A stretch of 39,718 nucleotides of DNA from Myxococcales bacterium (GCA_016794525.1 JAEUJY010000175.1:1-39718); one strand, 5' to 3'; positions 26,715-36,133 are shown, counted from the first letter of the stretch. Numbers and translations are program-made. The notes: generated by a model not told the origin, from the letters alone.

Positions 26715-27116
26715 ATGGCCGAAGAGAAAGAGTTCCTGGGCACCGGCAAGGGCCGGATGTGGACGTACCTCATCATGCTGGGGCTGCTGATCGTCGGCGC
26801 CCTGGTGGCCAACCTGGTGTTCTCGAACCCGGGCGCGGCCAAGCACGGGGTCAAGACGTTCCTCGGCCTGCCGTCGTACGCGCTGGTGGCCGTGACCTTC
26901 CTGATCGGCACGATCGTCTTCTGGCTCGGGCTCAAGATGGAGACCGACTGGCCCGAGGCGATCGGCGCGTTCCTGATCGCCGGCTCGGTGGCGGCGCTGG
27001 AGATCATCATCGGCTGGAACCACTTCCAGGTCGCGGGGCTGTTCGTCGTGCCGTACCTGCTGCCGGTCGCGGTGTTCTTGATCCTGCTCGTCTACGGCGT
27101 GAAGAAGAGCGTGTGA
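26715..27116 (+). CDS. small four-helix membrane protein, unknown function
   Basis: A 133-residue protein. After a charged start (MAEEKEFLGTGKGRMW) there are four hydrophobic segments, at roughly 15-38, 52-72, 80-101 and 104-128, ending in a basic GVKKSV. The third segment carries acidic and His residues (LEIIIGWNHFQ), unusual within a membrane. I do not recognise the family. Its frame is real by codon pattern, by the hydrophobic periodicity and by TAAGAT six bases before the ATG. It could be co-transcribed with the acyl-CoA dehydrogenase 59 bases upstream, but the separate hexamer argues for its own promoter. Confidence 0.75.
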   Translation: MAEEKEFLGTGKGRMWTYLIMLGLLIVGALVANLVFSNPGAAKHGVKTFLGLPSYALVAVTFLIGTIVFWLGLKMETDWPEAIGAFLIAGSVAALEIIIGWNHFQVAGLFVVPYLLPVAVFLILLVYGVKKSV

Positions 27117-27194
27117 GCGGCGGGCGCCGCGCGTGACGGTGTGACCGCGCCGACAGCCGGCGCGCGTCGGCGATGGCGGCAACGCGGCCGGTGC

Positions 27195-27200
27195 TACGAT
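27195..27200 (+). promoter_or_regulatory. putative -10 box (TACGAT) of the lipoprotein / Tgt-MnmD unit
   Basis: TACGAT, preceded by GTGC, ends 8 bases before ATG 27209. Confidence 0.45.
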
Positions 27201-27208
27201 GCGCGGCC

Positions 27209-28528
27209 ATGCGCCGTACGCTTCCGTTGCTCCCGCTCCTGATCCTCGCCGCCTGTGACGACGGCGGTGGTGCGATCGTCGATGCCGCCACGATCGACAC
27301 GCCGATGAACGACTGCGGCTGTGTCGGCGACACCCCCGATCCGATGGTGACGGTGCAGGTGGTCGACACCGACGGGCCGCTGGCCGGCGTGCCGGTGTAC
27401 TTCCTCGACGGCCTGGGCGCGCAGGTGGCGATGACGGCGACCGACGCGCTGGGCCTGGCCCACGCGGCGATGCCCACCGGCGGCTCGGTGACCGCGGTGA
27501 TGGCCGACGGCGGCTTCGGCGAGCGCCTGGCCACGGCGCTGGGGGTGCTGCCCGGTGACACGATCTACGTGCGCGCCCGCGGCGGCGGCAACGACATGCT
27601 GATCGACCTGACGATCCCCGCCAACGGCACCAACGGCCACTACATGGTCGACACGCCCTGCGGCTCGGCCGACGTGCTCACCGAGGTCGGCACGACGGCG
27701 ACGTTCCAGGTGCAGCTGTTCGGCTGCGGCGCCACCACCGACTTCAAGGTCAGCGCCGACAACGGCGATGGCGGCCCGGTGTCGACGTTCATCGCCACCA
27801 ACGTGGCGGTCGCCGACGCCGCCGCGGTGACGCTGACCGGCACCTACGCGGCCGACGCCACCGTCACGCAGAGCTACACCAACCTGCCGCCGCCGGTGTC
27901 GTTCGTCAACGGCGAGCGCGCCGTGGTCGCGGCGCGCGGCTCGCTGTGGAAGACCGGCGTCGGCCTCGACGTGGTCGCCGGCGCGGCCAGCGGCACCTTC
28001 GGCGTCCCGGTGCTGGGCGCGACCGGGCCATCGCTGGTCGCGATCACGACCCTCAACCGCAACCTCGGCCCGAGCGAGTCGCGGGTGCTCGCCCACCCGG
28101 CCGACGGCGACTACGCCCTCGACGCCACCGGCGTGCTGCTGCCGCCGTTCATCGCCGGCGCGCAGTTCGACATCGCGACCCACACGCTGGCCTGGACCGA
28201 GGACACCACCGGCGCGACGCCCGACCTGAGCTTCGCGTCGCTGCAGGTCAACCGCCCGCAGCTCAAGCAGTCGTGGACCTGGGACGTCGTCGCGCCGCAC
28301 ACGGCGACCGCGATCGTGCTGCCGGTGCTGCCCGGGACCGCCGCCGACTACAACCCGATCGCCACCGACGACGTCTTCGTCAACGACCACCTGACGGCGG
28401 CCCTGCCGGGCGGCTACGCCGTGGGACGCTCGTACGCCCACCTGGCGACCAGCTTCGAGCACTTCGCCAGCGTGCTCACCGGTCGCCTGGTGATCGAGCG
28501 CCAGCTCATCCTGACCAAGCGCCGCTAG
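27209..28528 (+). CDS. large secreted lipoprotein, unknown function
   Basis: A 439-residue protein starting MRRTLPLLPLLILAACDDGG, a signal peptide with an LAAC lipobox (Cys16). It continues through an Asp-rich spacer (IVDAATIDTPMNDCGCVGD) into VTVQVVDTDGPLAGVPVYFL, which looks like a carboxypeptidase-regulatory/Ig-like beta domain. The rest is beta-rich with no catalytic motif I can name. ATG 27209 is preferred over an in-frame start 12 codons earlier because it gives the signal peptide directly and follows TACGAT. Five bases separate its stop from the GTG of the Tgt-MnmD gene, so the two are probably co-transcribed, although a cell-surface lipoprotein and a tRNA enzyme share no obvious task. 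Confidence 0.8.
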   Translation: MRRTLPLLPLLILAACDDGGGAIVDAATIDTPMNDCGCVGDTPDPMVTVQVVDTDGPLAGVPVYFLDGLGAQVAMTATDALGLAHAAMPTGGSVTAVMADGGFGERLATALGVLPGDTIYVRARGGGNDMLIDLTIPANGTNGHYMVDTPCGSADVLTEVGTTATFQVQLFGCGATTDFKVSADNGDGGPVSTFIATNVAVADAAAVTLTGTYAADATVTQSYTNLPPPVSFVNGERAVVAARGSLWKTGVGLDVVAGAASGTFGVPVLGATGPSLVAITTLNRNLGPSESRVLAHPADGDYALDATGVLLPPFIAGAQFDIATHTLAWTEDTTGATPDLSFASLQVNRPQLKQSWTWDVVAPHTATAIVLPVLPGTAADYNPIATDDVFVNDHLTAALPGGYAVGRSYAHLATSFEHFASVLTGRLVIERQLILTKRR

Positions 28529-28533
28529 CGCGC

Positions 28534-30534
28534 GTGCGCTTCACGATCGACGCGATCGACGCCGGCTCGGCGGCGCGGGCGGCGACGCTGCGCACGGCCA
28601 CGACGACGGTGGCGACGCCGGCGTTCATGCCGGTCGGCACCCGCGGCTCGGTGCGCACGCAGGCGCCGTCGCAGGTGGCCGCGCTGGGCGCGCGCATGCT
28701 GCTGGCCAACACGTACCACCTGGTGCAGCGCCCCGGGCTCGACGTGCTGCGCCGGGTCGGCGGGCTGGCGCGATGGATCGGCTGGGACGGCGCGATCCTC
28801 ACCGACTCGGGCGGCTTCCAGGTGTACTCGCTGGCCCACGCCTGCACGATCGACGACGCCGGCGCGCGGTTCCGGCCGCACCGCGACGGGCCGATCGTGA
28901 CGCTGACGCCCGAGTCGGCGATCGCCGCGCAGGAGGTGATCGGCAGCGACGTGATGATGGTGCTCGATCAGTGCGTCGCGACCACCAGCGACCGCGCGAC
29001 GACCGCGGCGGCGATGGCGCGCACCCACGCGTGGGCGCGGCGCTCGCTGGCGGCGCGCACCGGCGATCGCGCGCTGTTCGCGATCGTCCAGGGCGGCGGC
29101 TTCGCGGACCTGCGTCGCGAGAGCGCCGACGCGCTGGTGGCGATCGCGGGCTTCGACGGCTACGCGATCGGCGGGCTGGCGGTGGGCGAGCCGCGGGCCG
29201 AGCGCGAGGCGCTGACCGCCGAGGTGACCGGGCGGCTGCCCATCGATCGCCCGCGCTACCTGATGGGCGTCGGCACGCCGATCGACCTGCTCGAGGGCGT
29301 GCGCCGCGGCGTCGACCTGTTCGACTGCATCTTGCCGACGGCGCTGGCGCAGCAAGGCGTCGCGTTCACGTCGCTGGGCAAGGTCGAGCTGCGGCGCGCC
29401 GCGCACCAGGTCGACGACGGGCCGCTCGATCCGGCGTGCGGCTGCGAGGCGTGCGCGCGCCTGCCGCGGTCGTACCTGCACCACCTGATCAAGGCCGCCG
29501 AGCCCACCGGTTGGGCGTTGATCGCCGGCCACAACCTGCGGTTCTACGTCGGCCTGATGGCGACGATCCGCGCGGCGATCGTCGCCGGGCGCTTCGCGGC
29601 GCTGTACGACGAGCTGGCGCCGCGGCTGGCCGCCGAGGATCCGACCCACCCGCCGGGGCCGCCGCCGCAGCCGCGCCGCGCGCGCGCGACGACCCGCGGC
29701 GGGTTCGCGATCGACGCCGACGCCGACGGGCGTGGGCGGATGCGCCACGTCGCGTCGGGCGAGGTGATGCACTCGGTCAACGATCCCGACGCCGAGGCGG
29801 CGGCGCTGTACGTCGCGCAGCCGCGGGCGATCGCGCGCGCACTCGACGGCGCGCAGGCCGGCGCGCCGCTGGTGGTGTGGGACGTCGGGCTGGGCGCGGC
29901 GCACAACGCGATGGCGCTGGTGCGAGCGCTCGACGACGCCACGGCCGGTCACGGCGCCGTCGAGCTGGTGAGCTTCGAGCGCGACCTCGACGCGCTGGCG
30001 CTGGCGCTGGCCCACCCGCGCGCGTTCCCGCACCTGCGCCACCCGGCGCCGCACCGGCTGCTGGCGCGCGATCGCTTCGAGCGCGCCGGGCTGACCTGGA
30101 CGCTGGTGCGTGGCGACCTGCTCGAGCGGCTGGCCGACGCGCCGGCGCCCGACGTGATCTGGTGGGATCCGTTCTCGGCCAAGGTCGACGGTGGGCTGTG
30201 GACCCGCGCGGCGTTCGCAGCGGTGGCGGCCCGGCTGACGCGGCCGTGCGAGCTGGTGACGTACTCGCGCTCGACCGCGGTGCGCGCGGCGCTGCTCGCG
30301 GCTGGCTTCCACGTGGCGCGCGGCGTGGCGTCGGGCCCCAAGCCCGAGACCACGCTGGCGCTGCACGGCGTGGCGGCCGCCGCGCTCGCGGGCTACGCGT
30401 TGCTCGACGCCGGGTGGCTCGCGCAGCGCGCGCGATCGACGGCCGCGTACCCGAGCGACGTCGTCGTCGCCGATCGCGCGGCGTTCGACGCGCGGATCGC
30501 CGCGCACCCGCAGTTCGCGCGCCCGGACGGCTGA
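28534..30534 (+). CDS. fusion of queuine/preQ1 tRNA-guanine transglycosylase (Tgt) and MnmD-like tRNA methyltransferase
   Basis: A 666-residue two-domain protein. Residues 1-~365 are a complete bacterial-type Tgt: DSGGFQV with Asp91, LDQC 144-147 (the Cys associated with preQ1 use), Gln186 in IVQGGG, GG213-214, nucleophile Asp264 in LFDCILPT, and zinc ligands Cys302, Cys304, Cys307 and His333. These positions nearly coincide with those known for E. coli Tgt. After a Pro/Arg linker (~370-385), residues ~390-650 match the MnmC N-terminal/MnmD methyltransferase: GEVMHSVND, DVGLGAAHNAMAL (450-462, SAM loop), WWDPFSAK (543-550), YSRSTAVRAALLAAGF and GPKPETTLAL. No FAD oxidoreductase half of MnmC follows. 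Both activities act on tRNA base 34. The start is GTG 28534. Confidence 0.88.
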   Translation: MRFTIDAIDAGSAARAATLRTATTTVATPAFMPVGTRGSVRTQAPSQVAALGARMLLANTYHLVQRPGLDVLRRVGGLARWIGWDGAILTDSGGFQVYSLAHACTIDDAGARFRPHRDGPIVTLTPESAIAAQEVIGSDVMMVLDQCVATTSDRATTAAAMARTHAWARRSLAARTGDRALFAIVQGGGFADLRRESADALVAIAGFDGYAIGGLAVGEPRAEREALTAEVTGRLPIDRPRYLMGVGTPIDLLEGVRRGVDLFDCILPTALAQQGVAFTSLGKVELRRAAHQVDDGPLDPACGCEACARLPRSYLHHLIKAAEPTGWALIAGHNLRFYVGLMATIRAAIVAGRFAALYDELAPRLAAEDPTHPPGPPPQPRRARATTRGGFAIDADADGRGRMRHVASGEVMHSVNDPDAEAAALYVAQPRAIARALDGAQAGAPLVVWDVGLGAAHNAMALVRALDDATAGHGAVELVSFERDLDALALALAHPRAFPHLRHPAPHRLLARDRFERAGLTWTLVRGDLLERLADAPAPDVIWWDPFSAKVDGGLWTRAAFAAVAARLTRPCELVTYSRSTAVRAALLAAGFHVARGVASGPKPETTLALHGVAAAALAGYALLDAGWLAQRARSTAAYPSDVVVADRAAFDARIAAHPQFARPDG

Positions 30535-30556
30535 GGGCGGCCGAGCGCGCCGCGCG

Positions 30557-31309
30557 TCACGCCGCGAGGGCGACGGCGCCGTCGGCGATCGGCTGATCGA
30601 GCGCCCGCGCGGTGGCCGCGCGCGCCGCCACCAGCGCCGCGCGCCCGGCCTCGAGCTTGAACGGCCCCGAGCGCGGCAGGCCGTCGATCACCAGGCTGAC
30701 CAGCGCGGGGCGCGACGGCAGCGCCAGCGCCGCGCTGCCGCGGCGGCGCCACGGCGAGCGCGACGCGATGTGGTGGAACAACGTGCGCCCCGCCGGCATG
30801 CCCACCAGGCCGGGGCGATCGAGGATGCCGCCGTCCCAGCACCGGCGGCCGTCGACGACCACCGGGTGGAACATGCCCGGCACCGCGCACGACGCGCGGA
30901 TCGCGGTGGGCAGATCGCCGTCGGTGACCACCCGCGTCGCGCGCCGGCCGATGTCGAAGACGCTGATGAACACCGGCTGCGCGCACGCGGCGAACGTGGT
31001 CACCGGCAGCACGCGGCGCAGCAGCGCATCGAACTTGCGGCCGCGCAGCAGGCCCAGGCCCGGCGCCGGATCCCAGAAGTCCTTGCGGTCGAGGCCGAGC
31101 AGCACGTCGGCCAGCGCGGTCGGCGCGACGCCCGCCGCGAACGCGCCAGCCACCAGCGCGCCGGCGCTCGAGCCCCCGACGTGCGCGGGGCGCAGGCCGC
31201 GCTCGACCAGCGCGGTCAGCATGCCGGTGTGCGCGAAGAACGAGAAGAAGCCGCTCGACATGCCGAGGCCGAACGGCGCCTCGGCGAGCCAATCGCCCAG
31301 CGTGATCAT
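30557..31309 (-). CDS. patatin-like phospholipase family protein
   Basis: A 250-residue patatin-fold hydrolase. The serine elbow is GGSSAGAL and the catalytic Asp is in CWDGGILD, together giving the Ser-Asp dyad. The oxyanion stretch normally written GGGxRG is replaced by [18 protein letters not shown], so the usual Arg is missing; the small Gly pattern is kept. Members cleave fatty acids from membrane phospholipids. There is no signal peptide, so it is probably cytoplasmic or secreted by a dedicated system. The ATG at 31309 is five bases from the stop of the exported protein upstream on the same strand, so the two probably form an operon. Confidence 0.83.
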   Translation of the reverse strand: MITLGDWLAEAPFGLGMSSGFFSFFAHTGMLTALVERGLRPAHVGGSSAGALVAGAFAAGVAPTALADVLLGLDRKDFWDPAPGLGLLRGRKFDALLRRVLPVTTFAACAQPVFISVFDIGRRATRVVTDGDLPTAIRASCAVPGMFHPVVVDGRRCWDGGILDRPGLVGMPAGRTLFHHIASRSPWRRRGSAALALPSRPALVSLVIDGLPRSGPFKLEAGRAALVAARAATARALDQPIADGAVALAA

Positions 31310-31314
31310 CGGCG

Positions 31315-32139
31315 CTACTTGACCACGATCGAGGTCGTCGCGGTGAGGGTCAGATCCCAGACCTCGGCGCCGCGATCGGGCCACGCGGGGCCCTGGGTCC
31401 CGGGCACCAGCGACGTGCGGTACTCGCATCCGACCTGGTGGCGGCCGGGCTTGGTCGGCTTGATCCAGGCGGTCAGCTCGGCCGCGAGCTGGATCTTCTG
31501 CCCCGGCGCGATCGGCTTGTACTGGAACCCGCCGCCGCCGGCCGCCGGGCCGAGCGGGATCACCGGCAACGCGACGTTGCCGCGGGTCGCGGTGAACGCG
31601 AACTGCTCGTCGCGCCCGAACTGACGGCCGCCATCCTGGAACCCGACGGTGGTCGTGCCGGTGTTGACCAGCTCGAGCACCATCCGCATCGGCTTGCCGC
31701 GGCGGAACGACGCCTGCTTCGGGCGACAGCGCAGCGTCAGGCCGGGATCGAGCGAGACGCGATCTTGCCGGGTCACCTGCCAGGCGGCGGCGATCGCGTC
31801 CGCGGTGGCGCGATCGACCTCCCAGTGCGCCGCACCTTTGCCCTGGCCGAAGCCGCTGCCCCAGCTGCGCGCGACCAGCCGCTGCGCGCCGAGGACGAGC
31901 GCCGGGCCGGAGGTCGGCAGCACGGTCAGCTCGACGACCGCCACGTAGGCGTCGTTGGCGTTGCTGGTCGAGAGGACGCCGCGGCGGACGACCGTGAGCG
32001 GCTGGCCGGAGGTCGCGTCGACCACCTTGCTGACGGGCGCGGGCGGCGCCGGTGGACGCGCCGGCTTGGCGCTTGCCGTGGACGCGAGCGCGAGCGTCAG
32101 CGCGACGAGCGCGGCGCGGATCGAGCGAAGGGCAGGCAT
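31315..32139 (-). CDS. exported protein, unknown function
   Basis: A 274-residue protein with a signal peptide ([20 protein letters not shown], then TASA before the cut), no lipobox, and a Lys/Pro linker. The rest is beta-rich: [40 protein letters not shown] (resembling intracellular proteinase-inhibitor or cohesin-like Ig folds), [18 protein letters not shown] and a terminal [12 protein letters not shown] cannot assign a function; it looks like a periplasmic or surface protein. The start ATG 32139 follows TACACT by six bases, rejecting a longer frame of 22 codons. It is the first gene of a probable two-gene unit with the patatin. Confidence 0.75.
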   Translation of the reverse strand: MPALRSIRAALVALTLALASTASAKPARPPAPPAPVSKVVDATSGQPLTVVRRGVLSTSNANDAYVAVVELTVLPTSGPALVLGAQRLVARSWGSGFGQGKGAAHWEVDRATADAIAAAWQVTRQDRVSLDPGLTLRCRPKQASFRRGKPMRMVLELVNTGTTTVGFQDGGRQFGRDEQFAFTATRGNVALPVIPLGPAAGGGGFQYKPIAPGQKIQLAAELTAWIKPTKPGRHQVGCEYRTSLVPGTQGPAWPDRGAEVWDLTLTATTSIVVK

Positions 32140-32145
32140 CGGCGA

Positions 32146-32151
32146 AGTGTA
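32146..32151 (-). promoter_or_regulatory. putative -10 box (TACACT) of the exported-protein/patatin unit
   Basis: TACACT on the minus strand, preceded by GCG, ends 6 bases before ATG 32139. Confidence 0.5.
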
Positions 32152-32191
32152 CGCCGCCGCGGCCGCGGTTGACGCCAGCGGTCGCGCGCGG

Positions 32192-32197
32192 TCGAAT
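32192..32197 (+). promoter_or_regulatory. possible -10 box (TCGAAT) of the hypothetical gene at 32204
   Basis: TCGAAT ends 6 bases before ATG 32204. The second base is not A, so this is weaker than most. Confidence 0.3.
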
Positions 32198-32203
32198 CGC
32201 GGC

Positions 32204-32680
32204 ATGTCCGACGCGCTGCGCGGAGCGATGCGGCGCGCTCACCACGGGGCGAACCTGGGGTGGGCCGAGGCGTGGGAGCGCGTCGCGCGCGGGCTCGACG
32301 CGAGCGGACACGCGGCGTCGGCGCGGCTGGCGTGGCGCTGCGCGTGGGACGGCTACGCGGCGTACCGCGAGGAATACCAGCGCAACCTGCCGGCCGCGCG
32401 CTGGGACCACGACTTCGGCCCGGAGTGCGCTCACGCGCGCGACCGCGCGACCGCGCGCGCCGCCGCGGTCGATGGCGGCGTGCCGCTGGCGGCGTGGATC
32501 GTGGCGGCGCTGGCCGGGCGGCTCGAGGACGCGGTGGCCGCGGTGCCGACCGGCGTCGACGATCCGACCGCCCGCGAGGTGGTGCGAGCGCTGACCATCG
32601 CGCTCGGTGCAGCGAAGCGCGACGACGAGGCCCGGCGGCTCGCGATCGCCGCGGGCCTGGTCGCGCCCACCGACGCCTGA
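32204..32680 (+). CDS. small helical hypothetical protein
   Basis: A 158-residue Ala/Arg-rich, mostly helical protein with no signal peptide. [21 protein letters not shown] and [24 protein letters not shown] suggest a TPR-like or alpha-alpha repeat arrangement, but no family is recognised. The start ATG 32204 is used rather than longer open extensions, since TCGAAT lies six bases before it and the frame upstream is antisense to the exported protein gene. It is followed 19 bases later by the acetyltransferase start and may share its transcript. Confidence 0.6.
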   Translation: MSDALRGAMRRAHHGANLGWAEAWERVARGLDASGHAASARLAWRCAWDGYAAYREEYQRNLPAARWDHDFGPECAHARDRATARAAAVDGGVPLAAWIVAALAGRLEDAVAAVPTGVDDPTAREVVRALTIALGAAKRDDEARRLAIAAGLVAPTDA

Positions 32681-32687
32681 CCTGTGG

Positions 32688-32693
32688 TTTAGT
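32688..32693 (+). promoter_or_regulatory. possible -10 box (TTTAGT) of the Eis-like gene
   Basis: TTTAGT, preceded by GTGG, ends 6 bases before GTG 32700. The match to TAnnnT is partial. Confidence 0.3.
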
Positions 32694-32699
32694 CGCGCG

Positions 32700-33950
32700 G
32701 TGTCCGAGCTGACCGTCCGCCCGATCACCGACGCCGAGTTGCCCCTGGTCATGGGCTGCGTCATGGACGTGTTCGGCAACGACCCGGCCGCCGACCCGCA
32801 GGTGCTCGAGCGCATGCGCGCGCTGGTGCCGGTGCCGCGCACGTTCGCGGCGTTCGACGGGTCGGCGCTGGTCGCGACCGCGTCCGCGTACAGCCTGGCG
32901 CTCACGGTGTGCGGCGGCGCCGTGGTGCCGACCGGCGGTCTGACGATCGTGACTGTGCGACCGACCCACCGGCGGCGGGGCCTGTTGCGGCGGCTGATCA
33001 CCGCGCACCTGGATGACTGCCGCGCGCGCGGCGAGGCGCTGTCGGGGCTCTACGCATCCGAGGGCGGCATCTACGGCCGGTTCGGCTATGGCGTCGCGGT
33101 CGAGAGCGACGAGCTAGCGGTGGTCGCGGGCGACGGGCTGATCGAATCGGACGCCGGCCCGGTCGGCGGCGTCTCGCCGGTGGGGCTCAGCGACGACGAG
33201 GCGCTGGCGACCCTGCCGGCGATCTACGCGGCGGCGTGCGCGCAGCGGCCGGGCATGTACGCGCGCTCGCTCGATTGGTGGCGCTGGCGGCGTATCGCCG
33301 ATCGGCCGTTCGCGCGGCGCGGTCGCAGCCCGCGGCGCCACGTGGTGGTGCGCAAGGCCGGCGCCGATCGCGGGTACGTCGTCTACCGGCAGCAGCTCGC
33401 GTTCGACGACGGGCGGCCGGCCGGGGCGGTCGACGTCGAGGAGCTGGTCGCGCTGGACGCCGACGCCGAGGCCGCGCTGTGGCAGCACGTCACGACGCTG
33501 GATCTGTTCCCGCGGGTGAGCGTCGCCAACGCGGCGGTCGACTGCCCGCTGCCGTGGCTGGCCAGCGACTACCGACGGGTCGTCCGGCGGCGGCGGTTCG
33601 ACACGCTGTGGCTGCGGATCGACGACGTCGCCGCGGCGCTGAGCGCGCGGCGGTACGCGGCCGATGGCGCGGTGACGTTCGTGATGGAGGTCGGCGGGTC
33701 GCCGCACGACGTCGAGCCGCCGTCGCGGTGGCGGCTGGTCGTCGAGGATGGCGTCGGGACCTGCGTGCCCGCGGTCGGCGACGCCGAGGTCATGCTCGAT
33801 CGCGCGACGCTGAGCTCGCTGTACCTGGGCGGCGTGCGCGCGGCGGCGCTGGGCCAGGGCGGGCGGATCACCGGCAAGGCCGAGGCGATCGCGCGGCTCG
33901 ATCGCATGTTCGCGTGGCCGGTGGCGCCGTGGTGCGCCGAGCAGTTCTGA
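32700..33950 (+). CDS. Eis-like GNAT N-acetyltransferase
   Basis: A 416-residue protein with the double-GNAT plus sterol-carrier-like layout of Eis ('enhanced intracellular survival') acetyltransferases. The acetyl-CoA loop is [15 protein letters not shown]. The following [17 protein letters not shown] carries the Tyr that serves as general acid in Eis. The protein ends in EQF; in Eis the C-terminal carboxylate, often of Phe, acts as the base. Eis enzymes acetylate amines on aminoglycosides, peptides or polyamines, but the true substrate here is unknown. The start is GTG 32700, giving [14 protein letters not shown], the typical first GNAT strand. Its stop converges on the XRE-cupin gene. Confidence 0.88.
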   Translation: MSELTVRPITDAELPLVMGCVMDVFGNDPAADPQVLERMRALVPVPRTFAAFDGSALVATASAYSLALTVCGGAVVPTGGLTIVTVRPTHRRRGLLRRLITAHLDDCRARGEALSGLYASEGGIYGRFGYGVAVESDELAVVAGDGLIESDAGPVGGVSPVGLSDDEALATLPAIYAAACAQRPGMYARSLDWWRWRRIADRPFARRGRSPRRHVVVRKAGADRGYVVYRQQLAFDDGRPAGAVDVEELVALDADAEAALWQHVTTLDLFPRVSVANAAVDCPLPWLASDYRRVVRRRRFDTLWLRIDDVAAALSARRYAADGAVTFVMEVGGSPHDVEPPSRWRLVVEDGVGTCVPAVGDAEVMLDRATLSSLYLGGVRAAALGQGGRITGKAEAIARLDRMFAWPVAPWCAEQF

Positions 33951-34002
33951 GCGCGCGGCGCGCGGCGCAGCGCGCGCGTGGCGACGGGGCGCCCCGTGCG
34001 GC

Positions 34003-34563
34003 TCACGACGCGATCGGCACGAACGCGATGACGCTGTAGGCGACGGCCTCGTCGCGGCCGGGGTTGTAGTAGCCGTGGCGCTGATCGCCGCGAAAGACGA
34101 CCAGGTCGCCGACCTCGAGGCGGAAGGTCTCGCCGGACGCGAACAGCTCGACGACGCCGCGCTCGCAGGCGAGGTACTCGCGGGTGCCGGGCGCGTGCGG
34201 CACGCCGGCCATGCGCGCGCCCGCCGGCAGCACGAGGCGCTCGAGGTCGAGGCCGGGTAGCGGCTCGGGCAGGAGCTTGCGGATCCGCACCGTGCCCTTC
34301 TGCCGACTCGGCAGCTCCGAGGCGCGCACGTGGCGGACCGGCGACCGCGGCGAGGCGAGCAGCTCGTCGAGGCGTACCTGCAGCGCGTCGGCGACGCGGG
34401 TGAGCACGGCGAGCGTCGGGTTGGCCATGCCCGACTCCAGGTGCGACCAGGTCGCGCGCGGGATGCCGGCCAGCGCCGCGATCTGCTGCTGCGACATGCC
34501 GCGTGCCTCGCGGATCGCGCGGACGTTGGCGGCGAGGTGATCGCTGGCGGCGCGCTCGGTCAT
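34003..34563 (-). CDS. XRE family transcriptional regulator with cupin domain
   Basis: A 186-residue regulator. The N-terminal helix-turn-helix (about 10-65) reads AANVRAIREARGMSQQQIAALAGIPRATWSHLESGMANPTLAVL, a classic XRE/Cro-type domain. The C-terminal cupin (about 105-183) reads GVPHAPGTREYLACERGVVEL, then LEVGDLVVFRGDQRHGYYNPG, with His and Glu/Gly positions of a small beta-barrel effector pocket. Such regulators usually repress nearby transport or metabolism genes. The start is ATG 34563; a much longer open frame upstream crosses the divergent region and is not coding. It diverges from the M1 peptidase gene across 178 bases in which I see no gene. Confidence 0.87.
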   Translation of the reverse strand: MTERAASDHLAANVRAIREARGMSQQQIAALAGIPRATWSHLESGMANPTLAVLTRVADALQVRLDELLASPRSPVRHVRASELPSRQKGTVRIRKLLPEPLPGLDLERLVLPAGARMAGVPHAPGTREYLACERGVVELFASGETFRLEVGDLVVFRGDQRHGYYNPGRDEAVAYSVIAFVPIAS

Positions 34564-34741
34564 GGCGTCGCCACGATCGCACGGTCGCCGCGATGCGTCG
34601 ATCGGCGCTGCGCGCCGCGGATCGCCTCGCGACACCCCACCAGCCGGGCCGCCGGCCACCCGAGTCGCCACCCGCGCGCGAGCGTAACTCCGCGGGATCC
34701 GGCGGTTGGACGCTGGCCGCTGCCTTGCTCTATCGGCCCGG

Positions 34742-36046
34742 ATGTTGCGCCGGACCGCCTCGCTCGCGCTGGTCGTCACCGCCTGGGCCGTCACCTGCGC
34801 CGCGGGCTGCGCGACCGACGACCTGGTCGACGACCCGGCCGATGACGCGTGGCTGGACGGCAAGGCCGACGGCGCGACGGCGGTCGACCTGGCGGCCATC
34901 GACCTCGACGTCGACCTGAGCGACCTCGACGCCACGGCCACCATCGCGCTCGAGAAGAACGGCAACGTGGCGCTCGAGGTCGGCGGGCTGACCATCGACG
35001 ACGTGGTCGACGGCCGCGGCCACCGCCGGTACAAGCTGGTCGGCGGGCAGCTGCGAGTCGCCAACGTCCGTGGCCCGCTGGTCGTGCGCTACCGCTTCAG
35101 CACGCACGCGATGGCCGACGGCCTCTTGCCAGGCGGCTCGACCGTGGTCTGGCCGTACTTCTGCGGCAACCTGTTCCCTTGCCACTCGCGCCCCGCCGAT
35201 GGCGTGCGCTTCGCGCTGCACCTCGACGGCGTGCCCGCGGGCAAGCAAGCGATCTATCCACCGACGATCGACAGCGACGCGCCACCGTACATGATCGCCT
35301 GGGCCGTCGGCAGCTACACCCGCACCGAGCTGGGCACGACCACTGCGGGCACGAAGGTCGCGGTCTACTCGCTGCCCGGCGGGCTGACCGCGGCACGCAC
35401 CGGCACCAAGCACCTGCGGGCGGTGTTCGACTGGTACGAGCGCGTGCTCGGACCGTACGCGTTCGGCAAGGACGTCGCGTCGGTGTCGGTCGTGTGGGGC
35501 GAGGGACTGTACGGCGGCATGGAGCACCACCCGTACTGGCACGTCGCCAAGGACGCGATGGCCGACGAGGTCACCCACGCCCACGAGGCCGCCCATGGCT
35601 GGTTCGGCGACGGCGTGCGGCTGAAGTGCTGGGAAGACTTCGTGCTCTCGGAGGGCACCGTCAGCTACCTCGCGGCGCGTGCGCTGGCGGTCACCGGCGG
35701 CGCGACCCTCGAGCGGCAGGTGTGGGCCGAGTACCAGCGCGAGCTCGACGACGCCATCGCCACCGGCGGTGCGCCGGCGTGGCCGACGGGCTGCAACCAG
35801 ATCGACATCATCCGCGACGACCTGTTCACCAACCTGCCGTACATGCAGGGCGCGTTCTTCTACAAGGACGTCGCCGCGGCGGTGGGCGTGGATGCGCTCG
35901 ACGGCGTGATCGGACGCTTCTACCGCGCGCACAAGAACCAGCCCGCGTCGATGCAAGAGATGATCGACGCCATCAAGCGGGACACCGGCTTTGATCCCAC
36001 GCCGATCGCGAACGCTCGCCTGCGCGCACGGTTTGGGCCGCGCTGA
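34742..36046 (+). CDS. M1-family-like metallopeptidase lipoprotein (gluzincin)
   Basis: A 434-residue secreted protein. MLRRTASLALVVTAWAVTC leads to AAGC (Cys23), probably lipidated, then an acidic linker. The catalytic core shows GGMEHH (counterpart of the aminopeptidase GxMEN motif, with Asn replaced by His) and the zinc site HEAAHGWFGDG: His281, Glu282, His285, with the third ligand Glu304 in VLSEGTVSYLA exactly 18 residues later. This is the HExxH-x18-E arrangement of M1 peptidases. At 434 residues it lacks the C-terminal helical domain of full aminopeptidases. It should be an envelope or extracellular peptidase. ATG 34742 is chosen because it begins the signal peptide; an in-frame start 12 codons earlier adds nothing. 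Confidence 0.87.
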   Translation: MLRRTASLALVVTAWAVTCAAGCATDDLVDDPADDAWLDGKADGATAVDLAAIDLDVDLSDLDATATIALEKNGNVALEVGGLTIDDVVDGRGHRRYKLVGGQLRVANVRGPLVVRYRFSTHAMADGLLPGGSTVVWPYFCGNLFPCHSRPADGVRFALHLDGVPAGKQAIYPPTIDSDAPPYMIAWAVGSYTRTELGTTTAGTKVAVYSLPGGLTAARTGTKHLRAVFDWYERVLGPYAFGKDVASVSVVWGEGLYGGMEHHPYWHVAKDAMADEVTHAHEAAHGWFGDGVRLKCWEDFVLSEGTVSYLAARALAVTGGATLERQVWAEYQRELDDAIATGGAPAWPTGCNQIDIIRDDLFTNLPYMQGAFFYKDVAAAVGVDALDGVIGRFYRAHKNQPASMQEMIDAIKRDTGFDPTPIANARLRARFGPR

Positions 36047-36064
36047 ACATCGGCGGGGCCCGCG

Positions 36065-36076
36065 TCCCACGTGGGA
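36065..36076. repeat. isolated copy of the 12-bp palindrome TCCCACGTGGGA
   Basis: One perfect copy of the array's palindrome, 69 bases upstream of the first tandem unit and without the array spacer. It shows the palindrome kept on its own. Confidence 0.85.
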
Positions 36077-36133
36077 TATCCCGGGCGGATCCGTCGGGCA
36101 GGTTTCCACCTCGCGCGAGACGCGTTGGCCGTA

